From: Vibrio cidicii
GTDB taxonomy: Bacteria; Pseudomonadota; Gammaproteobacteria; Enterobacterales; Vibrionaceae
Reading direction: 5' to 3'
NCBI RefSeq assembly: GCF_009763805.1
Contig: NZ_CP046803.1
Span: 620,001 to 684,000 of the forward strand
Length of the DNA stretch: 64,000 nucleotides
A model generated the notes under the pieces. The model was not told the DNA's origin and did not search any database. It saw only the letters and a program-made list of their open reading frames with translations. The position numbers were made by a program, and so were the translations under genes. Positions 41,112 through 50,656 of this stretch are shown here, piece after piece; the stretch's first letter is position 1, and each line of letters starts with the position of its first letter.

Positions 41112-41555
41112 TCAACAAATTGAGCAGGAAATATTGACCACGGCATAGCCAATTGCCATGTACACCACTCTTTCAACCTCTTCTGCGTCACCTTGAATTA
41201 AGCGTGTGAGTCGGGTTCGGCCTTTCTCGGTACAAATGATCTCTCCAACGTTTTGGATAAGATTGCGAAACATTCTGTCTTCTCTCACAGCCTTCACCCA
41301 AGAGCGATAAAAATCCTCTGGAGAAGAGAACTCCAACGACTGAATCACCAGCTCAACAGCCTTTGGCTTCAGCTCTTCCAGCAGATCTTCTTTTCTTTTG
41401 AAGTGACCATTCACCCCGGAGCGGCTGATACCCGTTTTCTCTGCGATATGGGTAAACGTCAGGTTTTCATAACCTTCCAGCAGGAGGATTTTAAATGAAG
41501 TATCGATAATGTTTTGTCGTGTTTGCTGTGCCACCGCACGACTCACTCTTGGCAT
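41112..41555 (-). CDS. TetR family transcriptional regulator
   Basis: The 147-residue protein has the TetR helix-turn-helix (ILLLEGYENLTFTHIAEKTG, ISRSGVNGHFKRKEDLLEEL) and a short, mostly helical ligand domain. It is smaller than most TetR proteins and resembles the LuxT-like small group in size. The start at 41555 follows GGAGGACGTT. The target is unknown. Confidence 0.85.
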   Translation of the reverse strand: MPRVSRAVAQQTRQNIIDTSFKILLLEGYENLTFTHIAEKTGISRSGVNGHFKRKEDLLEELKPKAVELVIQSLEFSSPEDFYRSWVKAVREDRMFRNLIQNVGEIICTEKGRTRLTRLIQGDAEEVERVVYMAIGYAVVNISCSIC

Positions 41556-41834
41556 AACGTCCTCCTACTACTCGGCTGTCTCGCCCAACTAAATATACAA
41601 ACAACTGCTTACGAAAAATCCGCTATTATTTTTATCAACAATACCTATCACGTACAATAAACATGCGAAATGTATCATTATACGAGCCTAAGTTTTGGAG
41701 AAAATATCATAATTTGAACATTCAGCGGTAACAAATTTAAAAGATTTCGTCCTTTATTTTGACAAACGAACAACCAAAATTGCACAAGAGAATAAACAGC
41801 CTCCCCTGTGCAAATCCATTTATCCTTAGGCAAA

Positions 41835-42125
41835 CTACAAATCGCGCATCAGGATTTCATATTCCTCTTCCGCCTCTTTGATTAGGCTACGTAACTCCTG
41901 AGCATCTTGGTTATTGAGCAAGAGTTGCCAAGGTGACGCTTGATGACAGCAGACAACACTGACACCCTGTGGATTTACCTTGAAAGAGAGATTGTCGAAA
42001 CTGCTGCTGTGGTGTTGGTACAACTCCAACACTTCGATTTCGACGATTCCTGTGGGGTTTACTTCAACACAGGCATGTATATTGGGCTTTCCTGAAACGG
42101 TGTAATGACGTTGAACGGTAAGCAT
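41835..42125 (-). CDS. Hypothetical small protein
   Basis: The 96-residue protein has no domain I recognise. It looks like a small beta-rich domain (HYTVSGKPNIHACVEVNPTG, VNPQGVSVVCCHQA) with a helical acidic C terminus (ELRSLIKEAEEEYEILMRDL). The start at 42125 has GGAGGACATC upstream, nearly the same leader as the TetR gene next door. It may be a conserved vibrio protein. Confidence 0.65.
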   Translation of the reverse strand: MLTVQRHYTVSGKPNIHACVEVNPTGIVEIEVLELYQHHSSSFDNLSFKVNPQGVSVVCCHQASPWQLLLNNQDAQELRSLIKEAEEEYEILMRDL

Positions 42126-42347
42126 GATGTCCTCCTGAACCTGCCCATTAACAGACCAAGTTCAGTTTAGGACAGGAAAGTAAGACGCGAGGTTAAACTG
42201 ATGTGAAGATTGATCTCTGTTAAGGGAAGGCGCATTGGTTGCGCGCGCAGAAGCAAGCCTGCATGTTTTGTGCAAGCAGGCTTAGCGCTTTATGTACCGC
42301 AATGTCTGCTATGTTGCCCAAGAGATTGGCCATTGCGGCAAGAGAAC

Positions 42348-43148
42348 TTAAGCTAATACTTGCTGTGTGATCACTTGAAATACGCCAGCTTCGCGATTGC
42401 TCGGCGCACGAAAACGCGCAATTTGCTTGATGTGTTCATGCGCATTTTCCATCGCGTAAGAATAGAAGCTTTCGTTGAGCATCTCCGCATCGTTGAGATA
42501 GTCGCCAAAACTCATCGTTTGTTCGAAGCTAAAACCGAGCGTTTGCTGCAAATGTTTAATGGCAGCACCTTTTGATGCCTGAGCATTCATCACATCAAGC
42601 CAAATTTTAGCGCTGACGACCACTTGATGAGTCTCACCGAACAAGGCTTTCAGCCTTGGGTTGACTAAATCTTCTGCGCCCCCAAAATGACAGATCGCCA
42701 CCTTAATGAAGTCATCTTCCACCGCCAAGAGATCGGCCACGTAGGCGCAGCGGTGGTAATATTTGGCAAACTCCGCCAACGCTTGTGCGTCTTGCGTTTC
42801 GATGTACGCCGATTGTTTACCGCACAACACAATATGCGCACCTTCTATCGAGCGAGCGGCGGTGACGATTGCGTCAATCTGCTCCTTGGCGATGGTGCAA
42901 CTATAAAGTTCTTCCCCTTTGTGCATCACTAAAGTGCCGTTCTCCGCAATAAAGAGCATACGTTCTTTGACGGGTTCAAAGGTTTTGATCAAGCTGTAAT
43001 ATTGACGTCCAGACGCTGCAGCAAACAGAATGCCTCTGGCTTGCAACTGCTCAAACATCGGGAAAAACGCCGGGTTAAGTTGGCTGTTTTCGTCCAGCAA
43101 CGTACCGTCCATATCGGCAGCAATAAATTTAAGATCGGATAACGACAT
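42348..43148 (-). CDS. Cof-type HAD-IIB family phosphatase
   Basis: The 266-residue enzyme has motif I DMDGTLLDENSQLNP with the nucleophile Asp and the acid/base Asp, motif II in FAAASGRQYYS, and motif IV in MSFGDYLNDAEML, the classic Cof/YbiV/SupH pattern. Such enzymes dephosphorylate sugar phosphates, FMN or PLP. I choose the ATG at 43148 (MSLSDLKFIAADMDG); the 24 residues upstream look unrelated. The isochorismatase-like gene follows on the same strand, upstream. Confidence 0.9.
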   Translation of the reverse strand: MSLSDLKFIAADMDGTLLDENSQLNPAFFPMFEQLQARGILFAAASGRQYYSLIKTFEPVKERMLFIAENGTLVMHKGEELYSCTIAKEQIDAIVTAARSIEGAHIVLCGKQSAYIETQDAQALAEFAKYYHRCAYVADLLAVEDDFIKVAICHFGGAEDLVNPRLKALFGETHQVVVSAKIWLDVMNAQASKGAAIKHLQQTLGFSFEQTMSFGDYLNDAEMLNESFYSYAMENAHEHIKQIARFRAPSNREAGVFQVITQQVLA

Positions 43149-43262
43149 ACAGAAACTACCTAAAAATAACAAAGCAAAGTGGGCCCAATCTGAGCAGAAA
43201 AAGTCTCGCTTGTACAGCAATAAGGGTTGACGATCGGCACTTTGCTTAACGTGCCGACAGCA

Positions 43263-43802
43263 TTACTTAAAAAGTGGCAGTAGAGCTTTGAACGCAGGAT
43301 GTTTGGCGTCCTCCATCAATTCAAACAGGCACATTTCCAGCCCCGTCAAGCCAACACCGCTGGCGCAGAGCTTTTTCAGTGCCAGGTCTTTGTTGGCCGC
43401 ATCACGCGAGGAGACACAATCACTGACTACCTGAGGCTCATAACCCATTCGTTTCAGATCCATGGCCGTTTGGTAAACACAAATGTGCGTTTCAATGCCA
43501 CAGAGAAGCCATTGTTCAACCTGACATGCGCGGATAGCTTCGGCAACAGACTCGGTGCGGCACCCAGAAAAGGTGTGTTTGTGAAACGGAACAAATCCCG
43601 TCAGCGCATGCGCGATCGGCTCGGCTGTCTGACCTAAATTCTCGGGGATCTGTTCAAGCCAGATGATGGGTAGATCCAACGCTTTCGCTCCTTCAATCAG
43701 CTTGACGATATTAGCGATCATCTGCTCACTGCCATCCACCATTTGCGCCAGCTTCCCTTGGACATCAACAACGATGAGTCCGGTGTTGTTACTCTCTAAC
43801 AT
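43263..43802 (-). CDS. Isochorismatase-family hydrolase (YcaC-like)
   Basis: The 179-residue protein has the cysteine-hydrolase fold: LIVVDVQGKLAQMV with the catalytic Asp, a lysine in HKHTFSGC, and GIETHICVYQTAMDLKRMGYE with the catalytic Cys. The substrate of YcaC-like proteins is unknown; it is not an entB-type isochorismatase domain and no siderophore gene is near. It precedes the HAD gene on the same strand, with about 114 bases between. Confidence 0.88.
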   Translation of the reverse strand: MLESNNTGLIVVDVQGKLAQMVDGSEQMIANIVKLIEGAKALDLPIIWLEQIPENLGQTAEPIAHALTGFVPFHKHTFSGCRTESVAEAIRACQVEQWLLCGIETHICVYQTAMDLKRMGYEPQVVSDCVSSRDAANKDLALKKLCASGVGLTGLEMCLFELMEDAKHPAFKALLPLFK

Positions 43803-43847
43803 CTGCTTTTCCTTTTTGGCTGGATAATCAACCTCTTTAATATAGTC

Positions 43848-45597
43848 TTATTCTGCTGCCCACACATTACGAATATCTGGCCATCCCCAGTTGGTGAGGG
43901 CAACATCTTGTAATACGCCATGGAAACGCAGTGTCTGTAAGTGGTGGAACAGCGGCGAAATCCAATACTCATTGATCAATGCCGAAGCAATCGGTTCAAG
44001 CTTGTCGAGATAATCAACTAGGGGCACTTCAGCGCGCAGGGCGATCAGTTGTTGATCCAGCCATTCACTTGCTGTCTCACCAATACAGGCATGCAAGATG
44101 GGATTGCTAAAGAGATTGCAAAAGGCGGAAGCATGGCGGTTATCGTCTAAGCTGATGTTGGTCAAAATCAGCGCTTCGCTGAGCTCACCCTCTCTGGCTT
44201 TTTGATCCAGTCCGCGATAGGAGTATGTTTGGATCGTCACTCGGCATCCTTGTTCGGCAAGTAGACTCTGTATGGCGCGCGCGCAATGCGACAACACTTT
44301 GTAGTTGTAAATCGCAAGGTCGATGTACTTTGGTAGCTTCACTTTTTCCGCTTTTGGCCGCACGACAGCTTGCCACTGCGGCAGCAGATTGTGCGCCGTC
44401 ACTGAACCAAACGAGCCATTCATTTTCGCAATCTCGCTTTGCACCCGCTGCGGTGTCAATAGACCGCTGAGATAACGACGCTGCGCTGGACTAAAAGCGT
44501 TGCGCCCAGTTTGGTTATACATCAACAGCAAACAACCATCCTCTACTCGGCTCTGCTGCTGCGGGTGAGATTCCTGTGCAGATTTTCGAGAGTTGACATA
44601 ATGGTCACAAGGCTCATGGCTTGCCTCAGGCTGGTTGGTCTCGATCTGTTTGCGTGCAGAAGTCTGCTCGTCAATCAGCCAGATAGTGACTTGATCGGTA
44701 ATCGCACGACAAGCAAAGTAGTTTTCAAACGCACGTAACTTAAACTGTGCATCGGAATGTTCCTCCATTTCAAATGGGCCGCTACCAATCACCAACGGAC
44801 TTAGCGTTGCATTCACTTGACTAACAGGTTGAATAGCGTAACGAAACGCCAGCAATCAGGCCCGCAAATCCGCGATCCGACTGTTTTAAGGTGAACACCA
44901 CTTTGAGTGGCGACTCGTCGACGATGTTATCGAGATGGGCCAACTCTTTGCGATACAAATCTAAGCTCGAGAGTTTGGCAAACAGACTGACTATCGTGCT
45001 GGCGTCAATCGCAGCGCCGTTGTGAAACGTCAGCCCCGGCCTGAGATAAAATGTCCACTTGCGATCATCGTCTTCACTACGCCAATGATGGGCTAACTCC
45101 GGGTGCAACTGGCCATCTTTATCGCAAGAGAGCAAGCAACAGTAGAGCTGACGAATCAAAAAACGTTCGCTGCTGCGCTGCAAGTGGTGCGGCAGAATTT
45201 GTTCAAATGGCCGCTTGTAGGTGAGTTGGATGTGCAAACGCCCAGCGCGCAGCGACGCGCCCGAGGTATTTTTCAGCAGGCGACCGAAAGCATTTTGATC
45301 TTGGTCCAAAATAGCCAGCGCTTTTTCATATTTTCCCGCCCGGATGCGCGTTGTGGCCAGCTGCTCTTTCAATGAGGCCAGCTCAATATTCAACATCAAT
45401 TGCGAACGCTGGTTGCGCCCAGACTTGGGTTGCCACTGTAGCCAACCCGCCTGCTGCATTTGTGTTAACAGACTGCGTGTGTGTCTCGGCGTGGTAAAGA
45501 GGAGGTCGGCCACCTCCTGTAGCGTGGTTTTGGCCGCGATACCCACTCCCATAGGCTGTAAACGCACGTAGTAACGAAGAAGATTGAGTTCTGACAA
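43848..45597 (-). CDS. sgrR: SgrR family regulator (winged helix plus solute-binding domain), apparent +1 frameshift
   Basis: The N terminus (MSELNLLRYYVRL, RHTRSLLTQMQQAGWLQWQP) is the DNA-binding part of SgrR, followed by an SBP_bac_5-type domain (RLHIQLTYKRPFEQILPHHL, HWRSEDDDRKWTFYLRPGLT). The frame breaks at GAAAC 44843-44847 (plus strand). Removing one base restores LIAGVRYAIQPVSQ and gives about 582 residues, close to E. coli SgrR (551). SgrR senses sugar-phosphate stress and activates the divergent sRNA sgrS. TTG start at 45597 with GAGG upstream. A short ORF in a structured transcript lies divergently, as sgrS does in E. coli. Confidence 0.85.
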
Positions 45598-45842
45598 AAG
45601 TGAGCCTCGCTGTATGAGAAGCCACTAGTATCGCGCAAACCGGGAGAGAAAAAATCAGAAATAAATCGCTTTGATTGTTCCTCGTTTTGCCATTTTCACG
45701 CCCAATCTTAGGCTTTTTTGCCCTTAAATCTGTTTATCCGGAACAAAACGGAAAAACTTACTCAGTTTTTCTATTCCCGATTTTGTCGGAGTATCGCTAG
45801 GCAGCAAGTCCACCACCTTTTCCGCACCGAAAGGAGCCTATT

Positions 45843-45965
45843 ATGAACAGTAACTCAAATCACAACACCAAACGGGTCATGCTTAGCTACTATGCCAATC
45901 GACTTAGGATTACTCGCAACCCACTAGAGCGTCAGGCTCTGCTCATTTTACTCGATTGGCTGTGA
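45843..45965 (+). CDS. 40-residue protein divergent from sgrR (possible SgrT-like)
   Basis: The ORF reads MNSNSNHNTKRVMLSYYANR then LRITRNPLERQALLILLDWL, with a very good ribosome binding site (GAAAGGAG, six bases before the ATG). It has the size and a weak pattern of E. coli SgrT (a tyrosine-rich start, basic middle, hydrophobic tail with LxxLLxW), and its position divergent from sgrR is that of sgrS/sgrT. SgrT blocks the glucose transporter. The similarity is by eye only. Confidence 0.5.
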   Translation: MNSNSNHNTKRVMLSYYANRLRITRNPLERQALLILLDWL

Positions 45966-46102
45966 TCCTGAGCCAAAGCGGCACTTTCCATTTATGCTCC
46001 TAACGAACCAGCGTTGCTGGTCACCCCCACCAATAACTGGGTAAGTGCCGCTTTGACTAAGCATCCCGTTTGGCGGACAAAGTTCCGCCAAACGGTTTTA
46101 TT
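45966..46102 (+). ncRNA. Structured transcript after the small ORF (candidate SgrS-like sRNA 3' part)
   Basis: A perfect 12-bp stem AAAGCGGCACTT / AAGTGCCGCTTT (45975-45986, 46043-46054) encloses an inner hairpin ACCAGC / GCTGGT (46007-46021) and a single-stranded TGCTCCTAAC (45995-46004) that is complementary to a Shine-Dalgarno. A strong terminator follows: CCGTTTGGCGGA / TCCGCCAAACGG then TTTTA (46066-46102). This is the layout of a dual-function sRNA such as SgrS. The 5' end is not known. Confidence 0.5.
46066..46102 (+). terminator. Rho-independent terminator of the divergent transcript
   Basis: Perfect 12-bp stem with loop CAAAGT followed by TTTTATT. Confidence 0.9.
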
Positions 46103-46166
46103 CACCTTCCAATCGTTTAGCGAAGCGAGTAACATGCCCGAGCAATTAAGCAAACGTTAAACTTTT

Positions 46167-46300
46167 TATTCTCAGGGCGGGGCGAAATTCCCCACCGGCG
46201 GTATACCTTTTAGGTGAGCCCGCGAGCGCTCGATTCGTCGAGGTCAGCAGATCTGGTGAGAAGCCAGAGCCGACGGTTAGAGTCCGGATGAGAGAGAATG
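46167..46300 (+). promoter_or_regulatory. FMN riboswitch (RFN element)
   Basis: The RFN signature is complete: TCAGGGCGGGGCGAAATTCC, CCACCGGCGGTA, the GAGCCCGCGAGCG arm, GTCAGCAGATCTGGTGAGAA, GCCAGAGCCGACGGTTAGAG and TCCGGATGAGAGAGAATGA. A following stem CACCAGAAC / GTTCTGGTG (46308-46331) with ATTTCGTTTT may be the expression platform. It represses ribB when FMN is plentiful. Confidence 0.95.
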
Positions 46301-46404
46301 AAACCACACCAGAACACTCGCGTTCTGGTGCATTTCGTTTTGGATTGAGCTTAGCTCATTCCCCCTCATACAGCCCTGATTCTGGTGATTATTAGGAGTT
46401 AACC

Positions 46405-47061
46405 ATGAATCAGTCATCACTACTTGCCGAATTTGGCGATGCTATCACGCGTGTTGAAAAAGCGCTGCTTGCGTTACAACAAGGTCGTGGCGTGCTACTT
46501 TTAGATGATGAAGATCGCGAAAATGAAGGTGACATTATCTATTCTGTCGATCATCTGACTACCGAGCAGATGGCGCTGATGATCCGTGAATGCAGTGGCA
46601 TCGTCTGTCTATGCCTGACCGACGAGCAAGCCAATAAGCTGGAACTGCCGCCTATGGTGGTCAACAACAACAGCGCCAATCAAACTGCGTTTACTGTCTC
46701 GATTGAAGCCAAACACGGCGTAACAACCGGCGTTTCCGCACAAGATCGTGTCACGACGATTAAAACCGCAGTCAATCCGCAGACAAAGGCCGACGATTTA
46801 GCTCGCCCTGGGCACGTCTTTCCTTTACGTGCCCGCCCTGGCGGCGTACTCGCGCGTCGCGGACACACAGAAGGGACGGTGGATCTGATGCAAATGGCAG
46901 GGTTATCTCCTGCTGGTGTGCTGTGCGAGTTAACCAACCCTGATGGCAGCATGGCGAAAACGCCAGAGATCATCGCCTTTGGCAAACTGCACCATATGCC
47001 AGTACTGACGATTGAAGATATGGTCAGCTACCGCAAGCAGTACGATCTTAAACTGGCGTAA
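46405..47061 (+). CDS. ribB: 3,4-dihydroxy-2-butanone-4-phosphate synthase
   Basis: The 218-residue enzyme turns ribulose 5-phosphate into formate and the four-carbon precursor of riboflavin. It shows [20 protein letters not shown] with the catalytic acids, [34 protein letters not shown] and [19 protein letters not shown]. It is the stand-alone RibB, with no GTP cyclohydrolase domain. It is controlled by the FMN riboswitch upstream; good ribosome binding site AGGAGTTAACC. Confidence 0.95.
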   Translation: MNQSSLLAEFGDAITRVEKALLALQQGRGVLLLDDEDRENEGDIIYSVDHLTTEQMALMIRECSGIVCLCLTDEQANKLELPPMVVNNNSANQTAFTVSIEAKHGVTTGVSAQDRVTTIKTAVNPQTKADDLARPGHVFPLRARPGGVLARRGHTEGTVDLMQMAGLSPAGVLCELTNPDGSMAKTPEIIAFGKLHHMPVLTIEDMVSYRKQYDLKLA

Positions 47062-47077
47062 GCCACTTAGAATGCGA

Positions 47078-47106
47078 CAAGGCCAGAATCTCTGGCCTTG
47101 TTTTTT
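47078..47106 (+). terminator. Rho-independent terminator of ribB
   Basis: Perfect 10-bp stem CAAGGCCAGA / TCTGGCCTTG with loop ATC and six Ts. Confidence 0.92.
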
Positions 47107-47118
47107 ATGGAAATGAGC

Positions 47119-49005
47119 TTAACGGAATGAGCGCCCTTTGATGGGCATTTTCACCAGTCGCCCTTTATTGCGTGGCAGTTTCCGCGTGTGACAAACGTTT
47201 TTCAGCGGCACAAAATCGCATGGCGAGAAAGCATTGTCTGACATCAGATCACCGCAAAGTTTATCGATCAGCTCTTCATTAACATCCCACATGGTAAACA
47301 TATGCACGTACTTACGGGTTTGTGTTGGATCTTTCGGATCGCGGATCTCCTCTTTCGCCAACGAGTACTTAAAGATGATGTCATCATTAGGCTGGCAGAA
47401 AATAAGAGACAGAGAGAGCGGCGTGCGTTGCAGCCAAAGATCTGGCGGTAAATCAGCGTTCTTACTTGCCCAGTATTTCGCCACGTCGGACAGTTTTTGA
47501 TAAGCATATTCCGCCATGCGCTGTCCTCTCATCGCCAGATCGATCTGCTTGCGATAGTCATTACGTGCGAAGTACTCCCAAAGGATCAGAGGGGAGATAC
47601 CACTACGCGAACCAGCAAACGTGGTATCGGGCGAGCCAATGTACGTAGGATTATCCGGAGGCGTCACCATAAATTTATGCTTGGTCATGTAAACGCCGGT
47701 TGGCCAAGGTGCGCCCGGCCACTTATGCCCGCTGGTAACGATTGAGTGCACCATCTCGTTACGAAAATCAAAATCTGGCCCAGTTGAGCAATGGTTGTTT
47801 TCAAAAAATGCCTCATATTCCGGCATGCGGGCCGCCATTTTGACAAACGGCATATAGCTGGCTCCTAGAGCGCCATCAACATGAATCCAATAGCCGCTGC
47901 GCCACTCGGTTTTGCTCGGATCGTCAGGATCGATCGGTACTTGACGCTCATACAAGCCATACTTTTTCAATACTTCTTTAAGCCTTGCAGTCGCCTCGTC
48001 AATGTTGTCGTAAGCGCCTTTAAATGTCGTGCCATAGTTGAGCACCACAATAGGTGGGTAACCTTTACTGGCGAAAAAATCGACATACGCCACCAGCTTA
48101 TCAACATCAATGGCCCCCGAACCGACTGGCAATCCCGCAGATGGGCCTTGCGAAGGCACTTCCGAAGGCCAAGGTTCGCCCGGCGCAAGCGGATTTTCAT
48201 CGGGATAAAGACGATTACCAAGCTCACCGAACGTCTCGATTTTCTCCACTGACATCGCTTTGACTATCGAATAGTGGGTATCTTCGGAGAAAAACGCCAC
48301 GGGCGTGTAGGCATTGGGCTTGTCATCATCTGCCTCAGGATAATGGGCATAAAGCTGCGAATATTTGACGGTATTGCCTTGGGCATCCTCTCCGCTGATC
48401 TCATCATCTAACAATTTTTGTCCGGAGAGATAATCGCGCGCGTTGAGCATGGCGTACAAGTTCCCTTCTGTACTGCCCATGGTGAGCACATAGCCCCAGT
48501 AACTTTCTGGATTACCGGGCTCAACTGAGCCATCACTGCGCAGATAAGGCCCTTGCGAAGGCCAATTGGCGTTCCACAACGAAGCAAAATAGTCGAGCAC
48601 CATACGTTCAACAAATTTGCTATTGACCGTGTAATTCCCATCGACAAATGGGTCTCCGACATTATTCAAACTGACATCGAGAAACGGCGCGATATTTTGT
48701 CGGTATTGAATTTTTTCCTCTGCCTGATAGCCAATAAAATTCGCTCGTTGAGTGGCGGCATAGCGATACACTTGCTCAAAAGCCGCTTGTTGTTGACGCT
48801 CGGTTTGCCCGGTGGGCGGGATCTCCATCATGCGTTCATCAACGGCGGCTTCCTGCTGCGCAAAGGCATAATTGAGCCGACGATAGACGTCAATCGGATC
48901 GGCACTGGGCGCGGAGATCAATCCTTGTGCTTCCGGTGGCACCAAGGTTTCCCAAGGCTGTTGTTCTGGTCCATATTTGATTGAATTTTTGCAACGATCA
49001 CTCAT
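47119..49005 (-). CDS. Group II PLP-dependent decarboxylase, long form
   Basis: The 628-residue protein is an amino-acid decarboxylase of the aromatic-L-amino-acid/histidine/glutamate group. It shows GSTEGNLYAMLNARDYLSG with the cofactor-stacking region, HVDGALGASYMPF with the Asp that binds the pyridine nitrogen, and SGHKWPGAPWPTGVYM with the PLP lysine. At 628 residues it is longer than HDC or GAD (about 380-510). Extra sequence lies in the N terminus and in a proline-rich insert (EPWPSEVPSQGPSAGLPVG). The substrate cannot be decided. Start at 49005 with GGGAGAACC; the longer frame is not supported. No antiporter gene is beside it. Confidence 0.85.
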   Translation of the reverse strand: MSDRCKNSIKYGPEQQPWETLVPPEAQGLISAPSADPIDVYRRLNYAFAQQEAAVDERMMEIPPTGQTERQQQAAFEQVYRYAATQRANFIGYQAEEKIQYRQNIAPFLDVSLNNVGDPFVDGNYTVNSKFVERMVLDYFASLWNANWPSQGPYLRSDGSVEPGNPESYWGYVLTMGSTEGNLYAMLNARDYLSGQKLLDDEISGEDAQGNTVKYSQLYAHYPEADDDKPNAYTPVAFFSEDTHYSIVKAMSVEKIETFGELGNRLYPDENPLAPGEPWPSEVPSQGPSAGLPVGSGAIDVDKLVAYVDFFASKGYPPIVVLNYGTTFKGAYDNIDEATARLKEVLKKYGLYERQVPIDPDDPSKTEWRSGYWIHVDGALGASYMPFVKMAARMPEYEAFFENNHCSTGPDFDFRNEMVHSIVTSGHKWPGAPWPTGVYMTKHKFMVTPPDNPTYIGSPDTTFAGSRSGISPLILWEYFARNDYRKQIDLAMRGQRMAEYAYQKLSDVAKYWASKNADLPPDLWLQRTPLSLSLIFCQPNDDIIFKYSLAKEEIRDPKDPTQTRKYVHMFTMWDVNEELIDKLCGDLMSDNAFSPCDFVPLKNVCHTRKLPRNKGRLVKMPIKGRSFR

Positions 49006-49255
49006 GAGGGTTCTCCCTATTGTCTTCAGAAACGTCGTCAGCATGATCTAGCCAAACTGCATGAGCATAGTTGCTTATATAAAAGATGCCACTTGTGCAG
49101 AATCATGTAACGTCACAGAGGAAAAGCCCGACATCAGCACCATGGCGCTGCCAGTAACTTGCAATGCCTATGAAACAGTAGTAATACTTATACCCAGATT
49201 ACTTTTGAAGCACCTTTTTGGGTGTGCGGTTGTTGTGAGATAAAAGGATATTGCT

Positions 49256-49552
49256 ATGTTAAAGAAACGCTTTTTCAAGACAAAAGATGAAGTCGAGGTG
49301 ACTTTTGAAGTCGAACAGGAACACTGGGAAAGCGCGCAGGTGGCCGGGGATTTCAATAATTGGCAACCTGAACCAATGACGTTGGTGAAGAAAAGCGGCC
49401 AATTTAAGTTCAAAACTCGTCTGCCCAAGGAACAGAAAATCGAGTTCCGCTATCTGTTTAATGAAGAGAAATGGGAAAACGATCCTCAAGCCGATGGTTA
49501 TGTCGCCAACGGTTTTGGTAGCGATAACAGCTTGGTTTTGACCAGCGAGTAA
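49256..49552 (+). CDS. Stand-alone CBM48 (isoamylase N-terminal-like) glycogen-binding protein
   Basis: The 98-residue protein is a single carbohydrate-binding module: VTFEVEQEHWESAQVAGDFN, NWQPEPMTLVKK, FRYLFNEEKWENDPQADGY, the DFNNW and WENDP motifs of CBM48. There is no catalytic domain and no signal peptide, so it is probably a cytoplasmic glycogen-binding or regulatory protein. Start at 49256 after AAAGGATATTGCT. Confidence 0.88.
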   Translation: MLKKRFFKTKDEVEVTFEVEQEHWESAQVAGDFNNWQPEPMTLVKKSGQFKFKTRLPKEQKIEFRYLFNEEKWENDPQADGYVANGFGSDNSLVLTSE

Positions 49553-49587
49553 ACCGCACACACGTAAAGGCGCACATCGCGCCTTTT

Positions 49588-50532
49588 TTATTGCCCGCCA
49601 TTTTTGCTCTCTTCGCCGTGCCTTTGGCACTCACTTGGCACTTGCCAGCGCTGTGCGTCTTCTCCCCAGCGCTGAGCGATAAAATCAATAAACTGCCTCA
49701 CCACGGGTGTCTGATAACTGCGAGACAGGTAAACCGCCCACAGCGCTGAACCGGGCACATGATAATCTCGCAGCACCACCTGCAACTTCCCCTGTTGCAG
49801 CAACGGATTGGCCAAATCACAGGGCAAGCGAATAATCCCATGCCCCGCCTTCGCCGCGCCAAGCAAAGTGCCCATATCGTTGGCACGAATGCAGCCCTTC
49901 ACCTCCACTTCCGTTACTTGGTTGTCCGCAACAAAACGCCACAGCACCGAACTCAGATGTACCAAACAGTTGTGCTGGCGCAGATCTTGAGGCTGTTCTA
50001 TTGGCGAGTGGCGTTGTAAATATTCCTCCGAGGCGCAAATCACCGTATCGATCGCCATCAGTTTTCTCGCAATTAAACTCTCGTCAGGCTGGTTGGTATA
50101 GCGCAGCGCCACATCGACGCGTTCGTCCACCAACTGGGAAAACTTATCCGAGGCGAGAATGTCCACCGTCACTTGCGGATGAAGCTGGGTGAACGCACAC
50201 ACCGCATCAATCAATAGATGCTGAGAAAAGCCAATCGGCGCTGACACACGGATCAAACCGCTCAATGCTTGAGCTCGGCTCAACGCTTCCACTTGCAACG
50301 CCGCCGCTTCATCGAGAATACGTTGGCAACGCACATAAGCCTGTTCGCCCGCGTCGGTCAGGCTGACTTTTCTGGTTGTGCGGTGTAACAACCGCTGCTG
50401 CAACCACGCTTCCATCTCTTGAATATGCCGCGACACCTGTAATCGACTAAGATTGAGCACTTCCGCCGCTTGGGTAAAACTGCGGCAATTCGCCACTTCA
50501 ATAAAGCTCTTTATCGCTTCCAACTTATCCAT
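49588..50532 (-). CDS. LysR family transcriptional regulator
   Basis: The 314-residue protein has the winged helix LEAIKSFIEVANCRSFTQAA and SRLQVSRHIQEMEAWLQQRL, and the effector domain with LSGLIRVSAPIGFSQHLL. It is of the CrgA/AaeR-like subgroup, with HNCLVHL. It is divergent from a gene for an NAD(P)-binding protein, its likely target, across 124 bp. Confidence 0.9.
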   Translation of the reverse strand: MDKLEAIKSFIEVANCRSFTQAAEVLNLSRLQVSRHIQEMEAWLQQRLLHRTTRKVSLTDAGEQAYVRCQRILDEAAALQVEALSRAQALSGLIRVSAPIGFSQHLLIDAVCAFTQLHPQVTVDILASDKFSQLVDERVDVALRYTNQPDESLIARKLMAIDTVICASEEYLQRHSPIEQPQDLRQHNCLVHLSSVLWRFVADNQVTEVEVKGCIRANDMGTLLGAAKAGHGIIRLPCDLANPLLQQGKLQVVLRDYHVPGSALWAVYLSRSYQTPVVRQFIDFIAQRWGEDAQRWQVPSECQRHGEESKNGGQ

Positions 50533-50656
50533 ACGTCACCAATTAGATCGAAATGCAGATACAATCTATATCAATAGCCAGCATTTATCACCAAATCATT
50601 AGCCAGTAGACTGCAATGGTTGTCGAGAAAGACGGGATAAATCACAGGAGATTGAA

